Under the pieces are notes generated by a model, which did no database searches, was not told the DNA's origin, and saw only the letters and a list, made by a program, of their open reading frames with translations. Positions 16,263 through 23,024 of a stretch of DNA of 64,000 nucleotides are shown piece by piece (within the stretch, counting starts at the first letter, position 1; every line of letters starts with the position of its first letter). The stretch spans positions 1-64,000 of the forward strand of contig CAUFBM010000003.1 of assembly GCA_959023295.1 (NCBI GenBank), given 5' to 3'. This DNA comes from an uncultured Collinsella sp. Its GTDB lineage: Bacteria > Actinomycetota > Coriobacteriia > Coriobacteriales > Coriobacteriaceae. Both the position numbers and the translations under genes were made by a program.

Positions 16263-16336
16263 GCTCCATTAGCTCAGCTGGATAGAGCAGGGGACTTCTA
16301 ATCCCAAGGTCGACGGTTCGAATCCGCCATGGAGCA
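16263..16336 (+). tRNA. tRNA-Arg (anticodon UCU)
   Basis: A 74-base cloverleaf: acceptor GCTCCAT / ATGGAGC, D stem GCTC / GAGC, anticodon loop CTTCTAA giving UCU, T loop TTCGAAT, discriminator A. CCA is not encoded exactly. Two stem mismatches are visible: G-A at the base of the anticodon stem and A-C in the T stem. TATAAT at 16245-16250 lies at the right place for a -10, without a clear -35. It decodes AGA/AGG, rare in the GC-rich core but more common in the AT-rich cluster beside it. Confidence 0.88.
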
Positions 16337-16346
16337 CCCAAAAAAC

Positions 16347-16386
16347 AAAAGCGGACTGGGCGCTTCTCAGTCCGCTTTTATTTTAT
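16347..16386. terminator. Bidirectional terminator between tRNA-Arg(UCU) and a convergent gene
   Basis: AAAAGCGGACTG (16347-16358) pairs with CAGTCCGCTTTT (16368-16379). T residues follow on the plus strand, and A residues on the left give a T tract on the minus strand. It can end both the tRNA transcript and the minus-strand glycosyltransferase transcript, whose stop codon overlaps it. Confidence 0.85.
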
Positions 16387-17486
16387 CTTTTAATCAATCT
16401 CTTGATGAGGGATTTCCGATTGGTTTTTTCTTCTAAAGCTTTAATTTCTTTCTTTAATCTTATAATCTCAGAATTCATTGAAGACCACTGTTTCTCCCAG
16501 AATTCTTGTTCATAGTAGAACCGATCAGGATCATTGAGAATAAGACTCAGTTTGTCGCACTCATATTCATCAAATAGTTTTCGGTCAATTTCACCGGCTT
16601 CATCGAGAATGTTAAAGTCTTTAGACCAATTTCGAACAAATTGCTTCCTTAGAGAAAGATCAATTCGGTTGTATGTCCCCCAATAGGATTGAAATTGCTT
16701 CTTTGAGAGAATGCCCAATATGTTACTTGGTAGCCTGTCGAGATCTCCATAGAGCTTATCATGAATGAATTTATACTCATTTCTTATTGCGTCAGCTTTT
16801 CCTTTGCTTAACATGGATGAATTCGGGTTATCGCGCCTGAGGTGGTAATGACAACTTGAATCGTAATAGAGCGTTCGTGCATATGCTGTTACTTGAAACC
16901 AGTAGCCATTATCTTGATATGAAGCACCTGGCGAGGTATTTAATCGAATATTGTTTGCATTTATGAATGATCTCTTTACAAGCGTTGGCTGCATCAGAAC
17001 ATATAAATCGAATGCCCTGGGATCTTCTTGAGGATTGATTAGCTTATTTCTCAGGGTGCAATCATCGCTCAAATAGGCTCTAGTAAATTTCCTATTATTG
17101 TCTTGCCCGATGAATCTGTCGAAATCGCTTCGGACAACATCTGGATACCCATTCTCGGCGGCGCGTTTATAGAGGTATTCGTACATCGTTGCTTCTACAT
17201 AATCATCAGTCTCGCATATTGCGATATATTTGCCAGTGGACGCCGCTATTCCACGATTGACGGTCGCACCAAAACCTTCGTTTTTCTTAGATATGATTTG
17301 CAACTGAGGGTGCAGCGCTTCAAATTGCCTCATTATTGAAAGCGATGAATCGGTTGAACCGTCATCGATGCAGATTATTTCAATTTCATTGAGCGTTTGT
17401 TCGCAAACTGATTTTAAGCACTCTTCAAGATATTGTTGGTTATTGAAGCATGGCATGATTACCGATACCTTAGGCATGGCGTTCAT
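16383..17486 (-). CDS. Glycosyltransferase family 2 with C-terminal coiled coil
   Basis: 367 residues. The N-terminal GT2 domain shows VSVIMPCFNNQQYLEECL, CIDDGSTDSSL, NEGFGATVNRGI and the DxD-type site ICETDDYVE, which binds the nucleotide sugar. The middle is typical of capsule and LOS transferases, and the last ~35 residues are a charged helix (RLKKEIKALEEKTNRK) probably forming a coiled coil or membrane-surface anchor. AAAGGAG about 10 bases before ATG 17486 supports the start. It is AT-rich and convergent with the tRNA and exporter genes. The UDP-glucose dehydrogenase gene lies 30 bases upstream on the same strand, so they probably form one transcript. The sugar transferred is unknown. 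Confidence 0.85.
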   Translation of the reverse strand: MNAMPKVSVIMPCFNNQQYLEECLKSVCEQTLNEIEIICIDDGSTDSSLSIMRQFEALHPQLQIISKKNEGFGATVNRGIAASTGKYIAICETDDYVEATMYEYLYKRAAENGYPDVVRSDFDRFIGQDNNRKFTRAYLSDDCTLRNKLINPQEDPRAFDLYVLMQPTLVKRSFINANNIRLNTSPGASYQDNGYWFQVTAYARTLYYDSSCHYHLRRDNPNSSMLSKGKADAIRNEYKFIHDKLYGDLDRLPSNILGILSKKQFQSYWGTYNRIDLSLRKQFVRNWSKDFNILDEAGEIDRKLFDEYECDKLSLILNDPDRFYYEQEFWEKQWSSMNSEIIRLKKEIKALEEKTNRKSLIKRLIKR

Positions 17487-17516
17487 TGGTATTTAGCTCC
17501 TTTGTTTGCAGGCTTT

Positions 17517-18695
17517 TTAGTCTCTTTGCCATAAGTCTCGTGTGTATACTTTTGCCTTGCTGTCGTCGAGGACGCTATCATAGCGATTCGCGATGATAAC
17601 ATCGCTTAGTTTTTTAAATAGCTCTATGTCATTAACAACAGTGCAGTTAAATAGAACGGTTTCATTGAGTGTGGGTTCATAAATGATAATCTTAATGCCT
17701 TTAGCCTTGAGTAATTCAATTACGTCGAGGGTCGAGCTTTGACGAAAGTTGTCCGAACCGCTTTTCATAGTTAAACGAAAAGCACCGACGATCTTTGGCT
17801 GCATCGATATAATTTGATCGGCGATAAAATGTTTGCGAGTGCTATTTGAGTCTACGATTGCGCGGATCAAATTCTGGGGCACGTCGTGAAAATTAGCAAG
17901 GAGCTGCTTGGAGTCTTTGGGAAGGCAGTAGCCTCCGTAGCCGAAGCTGGGGTTGTTGTAATGTGTTCCGATGCGTGGGTCCAGGCAAACGCCCTGAATG
18001 ATATCGCGTGTGCTGAGACCCTTGCTTTTGGCATACGTGTCGAGCTCGTTGAAGTATGAAACCCTGAGCGCTAGATACGTGTTGGCGAATAGCTTGATCG
18101 CCTCGGCCTCGGTTGAGCCCGTTATTAGAATTTCTGTCTCGGCGTCCTCGGAGCCTTCATCCAAAAGGTTGACGAAGGTCCGAGCGGCTTCGCGGTCGGT
18201 CTCCTCATTGATTCCGGCAACGATTCGGCTGGGATGTAAATTGTCTTCTAGTGCGTGGCCCTCGCGCAAAAACTCGGGGGAGAAGATGATCTGGAGCTCG
18301 GAATATTTGGCACTGATATCCTTGGTGTAGCCAACAGGGATGGTGGACTTAATTACTACGGCAGCGTGCGGGTTGATTTTTTTGACCAGATCCAGGACGC
18401 TCTCGATGCTCGAGGTGTCGAAGTAGTGTGTGACATCGTCATAGTTGGTTGGCGTAGCTATGACGATGTAATCAGCTATTTCGTATGCTTTATTTACATC
18501 GGTGGTAGCACGTAGCGAAGTCGGGCGATCTGCCAGATATGCCTCGATGAATGCATCCTTGATAGGGGAGATGCCGTTGTTGATATCGGCTACCCTGTTT
18601 TCGTTAATGTCGATTGCGATGACATTGTTATGCTTGGAAAGCAGACAGGCGAGTGAAAGGCCTACGTAGCCAAGACCTGCGACGGTAATATTCAT
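17517..18695 (-). CDS. ugd: UDP-glucose 6-dehydrogenase / nucleotide-sugar dehydrogenase
   Basis: 392 residues. NAD-binding GLGYVGLSLACLL at the N-terminus, IATPTNYDD and KSTIPVGYT in the first domain, FSPEFLREG in the linker, and the active-site cysteine in GGYCLPKDSKQL mark the UDP-Glc/GDP-Man dehydrogenase family; details fit UDP-glucose 6-dehydrogenase, which makes UDP-glucuronate in two NAD-dependent steps. It would supply a uronic acid to the glycan. The start has GGGAGG about 8 bases upstream. The 177 bases upstream (18696-18872) contain no visible gene. Its GC content lies between that of the AT-rich cluster and the core. Confidence 0.9.
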   Translation of the reverse strand: MNITVAGLGYVGLSLACLLSKHNNVIAIDINENRVADINNGISPIKDAFIEAYLADRPTSLRATTDVNKAYEIADYIVIATPTNYDDVTHYFDTSSIESVLDLVKKINPHAAVVIKSTIPVGYTKDISAKYSELQIIFSPEFLREGHALEDNLHPSRIVAGINEETDREAARTFVNLLDEGSEDAETEILITGSTEAEAIKLFANTYLALRVSYFNELDTYAKSKGLSTRDIIQGVCLDPRIGTHYNNPSFGYGGYCLPKDSKQLLANFHDVPQNLIRAIVDSNSTRKHFIADQIISMQPKIVGAFRLTMKSGSDNFRQSSTLDVIELLKAKGIKIIIYEPTLNETVLFNCTVVNDIELFKKLSDVIIANRYDSVLDDSKAKVYTRDLWQRD

Positions 18696-18872
18696 GGGTG
18701 CCTCCCGGCAAGATTAACGCTCTTAGACTGGTAGAGACTGCCAGGCATAAGGTATCGCGGCGTCGAGATTGAAGCTACTTGTACCGGATGTCGATGACGA
18801 CTCTTTTGGTCTTAAAGAGGTTGGTTCTAATTAAATTAAATATAGCGGATATTCATTCGGCTGGTCGTGCCA

Positions 18873-19805
18873 TTAATTATCCGTGCTCTCCTCATACACC
18901 CTCAGCTCCCACTGTTTCCGCTCTACTTTCGCCACGGAATCCAAGATGAAGCCTGTGGCGAGTGACAATCCGCACAGGAACATAAATGCGGCTGCGAGAA
19001 TCGCGGTAGGGAAGCGAGGCACCAAACCGGTGGCAAGGTATTCTGTGATGAGGGGGATTCCTAGGATAAGACCGATCGCCGCAAAGACAAGCGCGACGAG
19101 TGAGAAGAACTTGAGCGGGCGGTAGTCCTTAAAAAGGGTTCCAATCATGGCAATCACTCGAATGCCGTCGCTTACGGTATTGAGCTTGGACTCCGAACCG
19201 GCTGGACGGTCACGATACCCGATGGGAACATCTTTAATGCGCCAACGATGGTCGACGGCGTGGATGGATAGCTCCGTCTCAATCTGAAACCCTTCAGAAA
19301 GAACGGGGAACGTCTTGACGAAAGGCTTGCTCATGGCGCGATAGCCGGTCATGACATCATCGAAGCTGTAGCCGTAGATCCATTTAATCATGCAGCGCAC
19401 CAGGTTGTTGCCGAAGCCGTGGAAGGCGCGCTTGTTCTCTTCGGCGTATGTGCCGTTGGAAAGTCGGTCGCCTACGGTCATATCCGCTTCGCCGGCAAGG
19501 ATGGGCTCGCACAGCGCGCGCGCCGACTCCGCCGGATAGGTGTCGTCTCCATCGACCATAAGGTAGCAATCCGCTTCGATATCACGGAACATTTGACGGC
19601 AAACGTTGCCCTTGCCCTGACGGGGCTCGAACTTAACGGTCGCCCCATGATCGCGTGCGATTTGGGCGGTGCCGTCGCTAGAGTTGTTGTCATATACATA
19701 GACAGTTGCTTCGGGCAGCTCGCGGTGAAAATCATCTACTACCTTTGCAATGGTTAACGCTTCGTTGTAGCAGGGGATGATAACGGCAATGTTGTTTGAG
19801 TTCAC
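18873..19805 (-). CDS. Glycosyltransferase family 2, polyprenyl-phosphate type with two C-terminal membrane helices
   Basis: About 310 residues. GT2 signatures are IAVIIPCYNEALTIAKVV, VYDNNSSDGT, GKGNVCRQMF and the metal site MVDGDDTYPAE; the later MTGYRAMSKPFVK and EGFQIETELSIHA match the DPM1/GtrB type that charges undecaprenyl phosphate. Two hydrophobic segments near residues 230-255 and 265-290 anchor it. The GTG at 19805 has TGGAG six bases upstream and is more likely than the TTG at 19895, which gives a family-atypical polar extension. Neighbours supply UDP-glucuronate and UDP-galactofuranose. The sugar it loads cannot be inferred. Confidence 0.85.
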   Translation of the reverse strand: MNSNNIAVIIPCYNEALTIAKVVDDFHRELPEATVYVYDNNSSDGTAQIARDHGATVKFEPRQGKGNVCRQMFRDIEADCYLMVDGDDTYPAESARALCEPILAGEADMTVGDRLSNGTYAEENKRAFHGFGNNLVRCMIKWIYGYSFDDVMTGYRAMSKPFVKTFPVLSEGFQIETELSIHAVDHRWRIKDVPIGYRDRPAGSESKLNTVSDGIRVIAMIGTLFKDYRPLKFFSLVALVFAAIGLILGIPLITEYLATGLVPRFPTAILAAAFMFLCGLSLATGFILDSVAKVERKQWELRVYEESTDN

Positions 19806-20001
19806 ATTGATCTCCAGAGTTTGGTTGTTGCCGTTAGAAGTATAGCCGTTACATTTTTGCATTGGTTTTAAAGGGCCGAAAACCAGAGGGGACACATGTG
19901 TCTGCCGTGCAATTGTTTAAACATAGGCTGTAAGACATGGGGATGACTTGCAGCCTATTTTCTCAAATGGAAATGGCGCGTTTCAATCGCTCCTTAAATA
20001 G

Positions 20002-20033
20002 GCCCGGCACAGCAATGATTAACTGTGCCGGGC
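20002..20033 (-). terminator. Hairpin downstream of glf
   Basis: GCCCGGCACAG (20002-20012) and CTGTGCCGGGC (20023-20033) form an 11-bp perfect GC-rich stem with a 10-base loop, 30 bases behind the glf stop on the minus strand. The T tract is weak on either strand, so it may be a terminator or only an mRNA 3'-end stabilising structure. Confidence 0.55.
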
Positions 20034-20063
20034 TTCCTGCTTGTGTGTTTATGACCGCCTTGT

Positions 20064-21188
20064 CTACGCCTCCGTCGGTTCCACGCCCAGCTCGTTGCGG
20101 ACGAGCTCGAAGGCGGCGGCGATGGCCTTGTCCATGTCGTAATACTTGTAGCCGCCCAGGCGACCGGCGAAGATCACGTCGCCCTCCTGCGCCGCCAGCT
20201 CCTCGTACTGCTTGTAGAGGGCCTCGTTCTTGGCGTCGTTGATGGGGTAGTAGGGCTCGTCGCCGGGCTTCCAGTCGGCCGGGTACTCGCGCGTGATGAC
20301 GGTCTTGTCCTGCGTGCCGAACTCGAAGTGCTTGTGCTCGATGATGCGCGTGTAGGGGATCTCGCGCTCGGTGTAGTTGACCACGGCCACGCCCTGGTGG
20401 TCCTGCTCGTCGAGGGTCTCGGTCTCAAAGCGCGTGCTGCGGTACTCGAGCGTGCCCAGCTTAAAGTCGTAGAACGCGTCGATGGGCCCGCAGTAGATTG
20501 TCTTGGTGGCGATATCGGGCTCGGAGGCGATCAGCTCCTTGTACTCCACGCCGCAGCGGACCTCGATGCCCTCGAGCATGTTGGAGACCATCTTGGTGTA
20601 GCCGCCCATGGGGATGCCCTGGTAGCGGTCGTTGAAGTAGTTGTTGTCGTAGGTAAAGCGGCAGGGGAGGCGCTTGATGATGCTCGCGGGCAGGTCCTTG
20701 CAATCACGGCCCCACTGCTTCTCGGTGTATCCCTTCACGAGCGTCTCGAAGATGTCGCGGCCGACGAGCGACAGCGCCTGCTCCTCCAGGTTCTGCGGCT
20801 CGCCGATGTTCTCGGCAGCCACCTGCTCGGCGATTTTGGCCTTGGCATCGGCCGGCGTGACGACGCCCGGCCACATCTTGGCGAAGGTGTTCATGTTGAA
20901 GGGCATGTTGTACATGTTGCCGTGGAAGTTGGCAACCGGCGAGTTGACGTAGTTGTTGAACTCGGCGAAGCGGTTGACGTAGTCCCAGACGTCCTTCATG
21001 GAGGTGTGGAAGATGTGCGCGCCGTAGCGGTGGACCTGGATGCCCTCGACGTCCTCGGTGTAGATGTTGCCGGCGATGTGGTCGCGGCGGTCGATGACCA
21101 GGACCGACTTGCCGGCGCGCTTGGCGGCGTTAGCAAAGACGGCACCCGAAAGGCCGGCACCGACGACAAGGTAATCGTACTGGGACAT
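20064..21188 (-). CDS. glf: UDP-galactopyranose mutase
   Basis: 374 residues, the usual length. The N-terminal FAD-binding DYLVVGAGLSGAVFA is followed by RDHIAGNIY and RYGAHIFHTS; further on are GYTEKQWGRD, RLPCRFTYDNNYF and GGYTKM, and near the end FAGRLGGYKYYDMD, all characteristic of Glf. It interconverts UDP-galactopyranose and UDP-galactofuranose using reduced FAD, so the glycan of this region probably contains galactofuranose. It is GC-rich like the core genome, unlike the glycan genes it serves, which suggests an older resident gene. The start has AAAGGAG 6-7 bases before the ATG. Confidence 0.95.
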   Translation of the reverse strand: MSQYDYLVVGAGLSGAVFANAAKRAGKSVLVIDRRDHIAGNIYTEDVEGIQVHRYGAHIFHTSMKDVWDYVNRFAEFNNYVNSPVANFHGNMYNMPFNMNTFAKMWPGVVTPADAKAKIAEQVAAENIGEPQNLEEQALSLVGRDIFETLVKGYTEKQWGRDCKDLPASIIKRLPCRFTYDNNYFNDRYQGIPMGGYTKMVSNMLEGIEVRCGVEYKELIASEPDIATKTIYCGPIDAFYDFKLGTLEYRSTRFETETLDEQDHQGVAVVNYTEREIPYTRIIEHKHFEFGTQDKTVITREYPADWKPGDEPYYPINDAKNEALYKQYEELAAQEGDVIFAGRLGGYKYYDMDKAIAAAFELVRNELGVEPTEA

Positions 21189-21266
21189 GGATATGCTCCT
21201 TTGTATGCCAATCGAACAGTTACAAATGATTCAGGACAAACGCCACTGACTCATTTGCCCCATAGA

Positions 21267-21317
21267 TTAGTGTAGCAGATGCCCTTTCAGCAGCTCCAGC
21301 GCGTGAGCGTTGCCCTG
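21267..21317 (-). pseudogene. aroQ: Second, decayed copy of the aroQ 3' end
   Basis: On the minus strand this reads QGNAHALELLKGHLLH then TAA; the intact AroQ ends QGYAHALELLRERLEK then a stop. The matching core includes 19 identical bases. Nothing upstream in frame resembles AroQ, so only the tail exists. Its position beyond the two-gene islet suggests that the islet was inserted at the aroQ 3' end and displaced the old tail. Confidence 0.65.
21287..21305 (-). repeat. Left 19-bp direct repeat flanking the P-loop/DUF4869 islet
   Basis: TCAGCAGCTCCAGCGCGTG on the plus strand, identical and in the same orientation to 22521-22539 within the 3' end of aroQ. The two copies are 1234 bases apart and enclose both islet genes. 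Likely an attachment-site or recombination duplication (inference). Confidence 0.7.
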
Positions 21318-21393
21318 GTTTCTAGATGATTTAGAGGGCTCGCTATTCCGCTTTCAGGCACTCGGGCAATACGCTTGAAACTGCATTAATCGC

Positions 21394-21921
21394 CTACGGC
21401 TTTAGGGACGGTTTCTCGAATCCAACATTTAGATCCTGATACAGCATGCTTGCAGTGTGGTCATATAGCGGCTTGGTCACCGAGTAGAAGCGCCTGTCGC
21501 TCTTGCGGCCATTGATTGTTTTACTCGTCGTGTTGACTAACTTCAGGATCTCATCAACGCTGTAGGGGAGCTCGTTGGCATCGCGACGAGATATCAGAAC
21601 AAAATAGTTGGATGATCCGTTGACGGTTTTGGCGAAGTCCTTTGAGTAGATAAACTCGTTGCCCTCATCTAGAAAGACGATTGAATCTTCGATGATCGAC
21701 AGCTCGCGCTCCCAGCGTCTGCCGGAAAGCGTTTCGCAGGGCACGTCGCAGCTGAGTGCAACGCCGCTTTCCGGTCCTCGGTCGTTGTAGTCGCGAATCA
21801 TCGAGATGAGCGTCGTTTTGCCCGTGCCGCTGTTGCCGCGTACAAAGGAAATATTGCGCTTAAACGTGAGCGTGTATTTGACCTTTGCACGCTCTACGAC
21901 AACGGTATGCGTTCCCTTCAT
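21394..21921 (-). CDS. Small P-loop ATPase paired with a DUF4869 gene
   Basis: 175 residues. After a basic beta-strand start, residues ~28-37 contain the Walker A GNSGTGKTTLI; residues ~82-92 contain a Walker B-like SIVFLDEGNEF; then comes YFVLISRRD, which could be a sensor segment, and LPYSVDEIL. The ATP-binding site looks complete, but no ABC signature, nuclease or DNA-binding domain is visible. The length is roughly that of a single P-loop core. The start codon overlaps the stop of the DUF4869 gene by one base (TAATG), so translation is coupled. I do not know a demonstrated function. A two-gene toxin-antitoxin-like or defence-like module is a hypothesis from context only. GC content is below that of the neighbouring core genes. 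Confidence 0.6.
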   Translation of the reverse strand: MKGTHTVVVERAKVKYTLTFKRNISFVRGNSGTGKTTLISMIRDYNDRGPESGVALSCDVPCETLSGRRWERELSIIEDSIVFLDEGNEFIYSKDFAKTVNGSSNYFVLISRRDANELPYSVDEILKLVNTTSKTINGRKSDRRFYSVTKPLYDHTASMLYQDLNVGFEKPSLKP

Positions 21922-22370
21922 TACTCATCAACATCCAAAAAGTCATTCGTGGCGCCGACAAACTCCTGCATGTTTCTGACGATGCGGCCGTCGTTATTGA
22001 TGCGAATTTCAAAGTTCTTCCAGGGGAATTTCATGATGTGGTAAAGGGTCACCAGCACATTCTGCTCTTTGCCGATCTTGAGTAGCCAGCGGGCACAGTT
22101 GTCTCCGCAGGTGGATGCGTTGAACACCATATTTGGGAGATTGCGTACCAGCAGCAGCGTCTTAACGCCGCCGGACAGTTCGAGTGGGGTGATCGAGCCC
22201 AGCTGCTTGCTTACGATGTTGTGGGGGCCGATGAGCTCTGACCCGTCCACGCTTTTAATGATCTGCGCGGCCATAGGGTCTTCGAACCATGAGTCCAAGT
22301 ATGAGTTCCTAAAATAGGTTTCGGTATCGTAGATGGAACCGGGGTAATCTCCCAGATGGATGCTTAACAT
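21921..22370 (-). CDS. DUF4869 domain protein
   Basis: 149 residues from ATG 22370, which follows GGAG by about 7 bases; in-frame codons further upstream give an unlikely hydrophobic extension. MLSIHLGDYPGSIYDTETYF, VDGSELIGPHNI, LSGGVKTLLLV, FNASTCGDNCARWLL and the ending match what I recall of DUF4869, a small family of gut Firmicutes and Actinobacteria with unknown function. The C-x-x-x-C-A-R-W-L-L segment, with an invariant-looking Asn-Ala-Ser-Thr-Cys-Gly-Asp, is the obvious candidate functional site. It is translationally coupled to the downstream P-loop ATPase. The pair sits between two copies of the aroQ tail. Confidence 0.75.
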   Translation of the reverse strand: MLSIHLGDYPGSIYDTETYFRNSYLDSWFEDPMAAQIIKSVDGSELIGPHNIVSKQLGSITPLELSGGVKTLLLVRNLPNMVFNASTCGDNCARWLLKIGKEQNVLVTLYHIMKFPWKNFEIRINNDGRIVRNMQEFVGATNDFLDVDE

Positions 22371-22500
22371 GCGCGTCTCCAGACGTTGTGCGACTGCAAT
22401 GATTATATGCCAGTAATAAAGTGCCGCCAGTAGCGAGGTTGCTGCTGGCGGCACTGGCTTTATTAGCGTGTGAATCGCATTGATGGATTTGCTCGCGAGG

Positions 22501-22938
22501 CTACTTTTCGAGGCGCTCCCTCAGCAGCTCCAGCGCGTGCGCATACCCCTGCAGGCCCTCGCCGGTGATGGTGGCGAAGCAGGTCAGGCGGGCATAGCTT
22601 ACTTGGCGGAAGTCTTCGCGGGTCTCGACGGCGCTGATGTGGACCTCAACGGCGGGGATGGCGACGGCTTTGAGCGCGTCCAGGATGGCTACGCTGGTGT
22701 GCGTATAGGCCGCCGGGTTGATGACGATGCCGTCGACCTTGCCGTAAGCCTCCTGGATCTTGTCGACGATGCTGCCCTCGTGGTTGGACTGGAAGACCTC
22801 GACCTCGTCAAAGCCCTGCGCGGCGCCTGCCTCCTGGCAGATCTGTACCAGGCGGTCGTAGTTGTCGCTGCCGTAGATGCCCGGCTCGCGAATGCCGAGC
22901 ATGTTGAGGTTGGGGCCGTTGATGACGAGTGCTTTCAT
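22501..22938 (-). CDS. aroQ: 3-dehydroquinate dehydratase, type II
   Basis: 145 residues, the normal size. MKALVINGPNLNMLGIREP at the start, YGSDNYDRL (flexible lid with its Tyr/Arg region), QSNHEGSIVDKIQEAYG, NPAAYTHTSVAILDAL and VEVHISAVETREDFR are all diagnostic of the dodecameric type II enzyme. It converts 3-dehydroquinate to 3-dehydroshikimate. The ATG at 22938 fits the family start exactly and has AAGGAAG upstream. It is the last gene of the aro set but is separated from the aroE-aroK gene by a 17-bp hairpin. Its 3' end carries the right copy of the 19-bp direct repeat. Confidence 0.95.
   Translation of the reverse strand: MKALVINGPNLNMLGIREPGIYGSDNYDRLVQICQEAGAAQGFDEVEVFQSNHEGSIVDKIQEAYGKVDGIVINPAAYTHTSVAILDALKAVAIPAVEVHISAVETREDFRQVSYARLTCFATITGEGLQGYAHALELLRERLEK
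22521..22539 (-). repeat. Right 19-bp direct repeat, inside the aroQ 3' end
   Basis: TCAGCAGCTCCAGCGCGTG on the plus strand, encoding the HALELL segment of AroQ. It is identical to 21287-21305 on the other side of the DUF4869/P-loop pair, in the same orientation. Confidence 0.7.
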
Positions 22939-22980
22939 GGTTGCTTCCTTTGGAGTTGGTCGATTTGGAGAGGAGGAATG

Positions 22981-23023
22981 AAAAACCACCACAAAGGTGC
23001 CTGTCCCCTTTGTGGTGGTTTTT
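22981..23023. terminator. 17-bp perfect hairpin between aroE-aroK and aroQ
   Basis: Bases 22981-22997 and 23007-23023 are perfect reverse complements (AAAAACCACCACAAAGG and its partner) with a 9-base loop. Both strands end in a run of five T residues, so it can act as a terminator in either direction. It starts directly behind the aroE-aroK stop and could reduce transcription into aroQ. Confidence 0.75.
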
Positions 23024-23024
23024 G

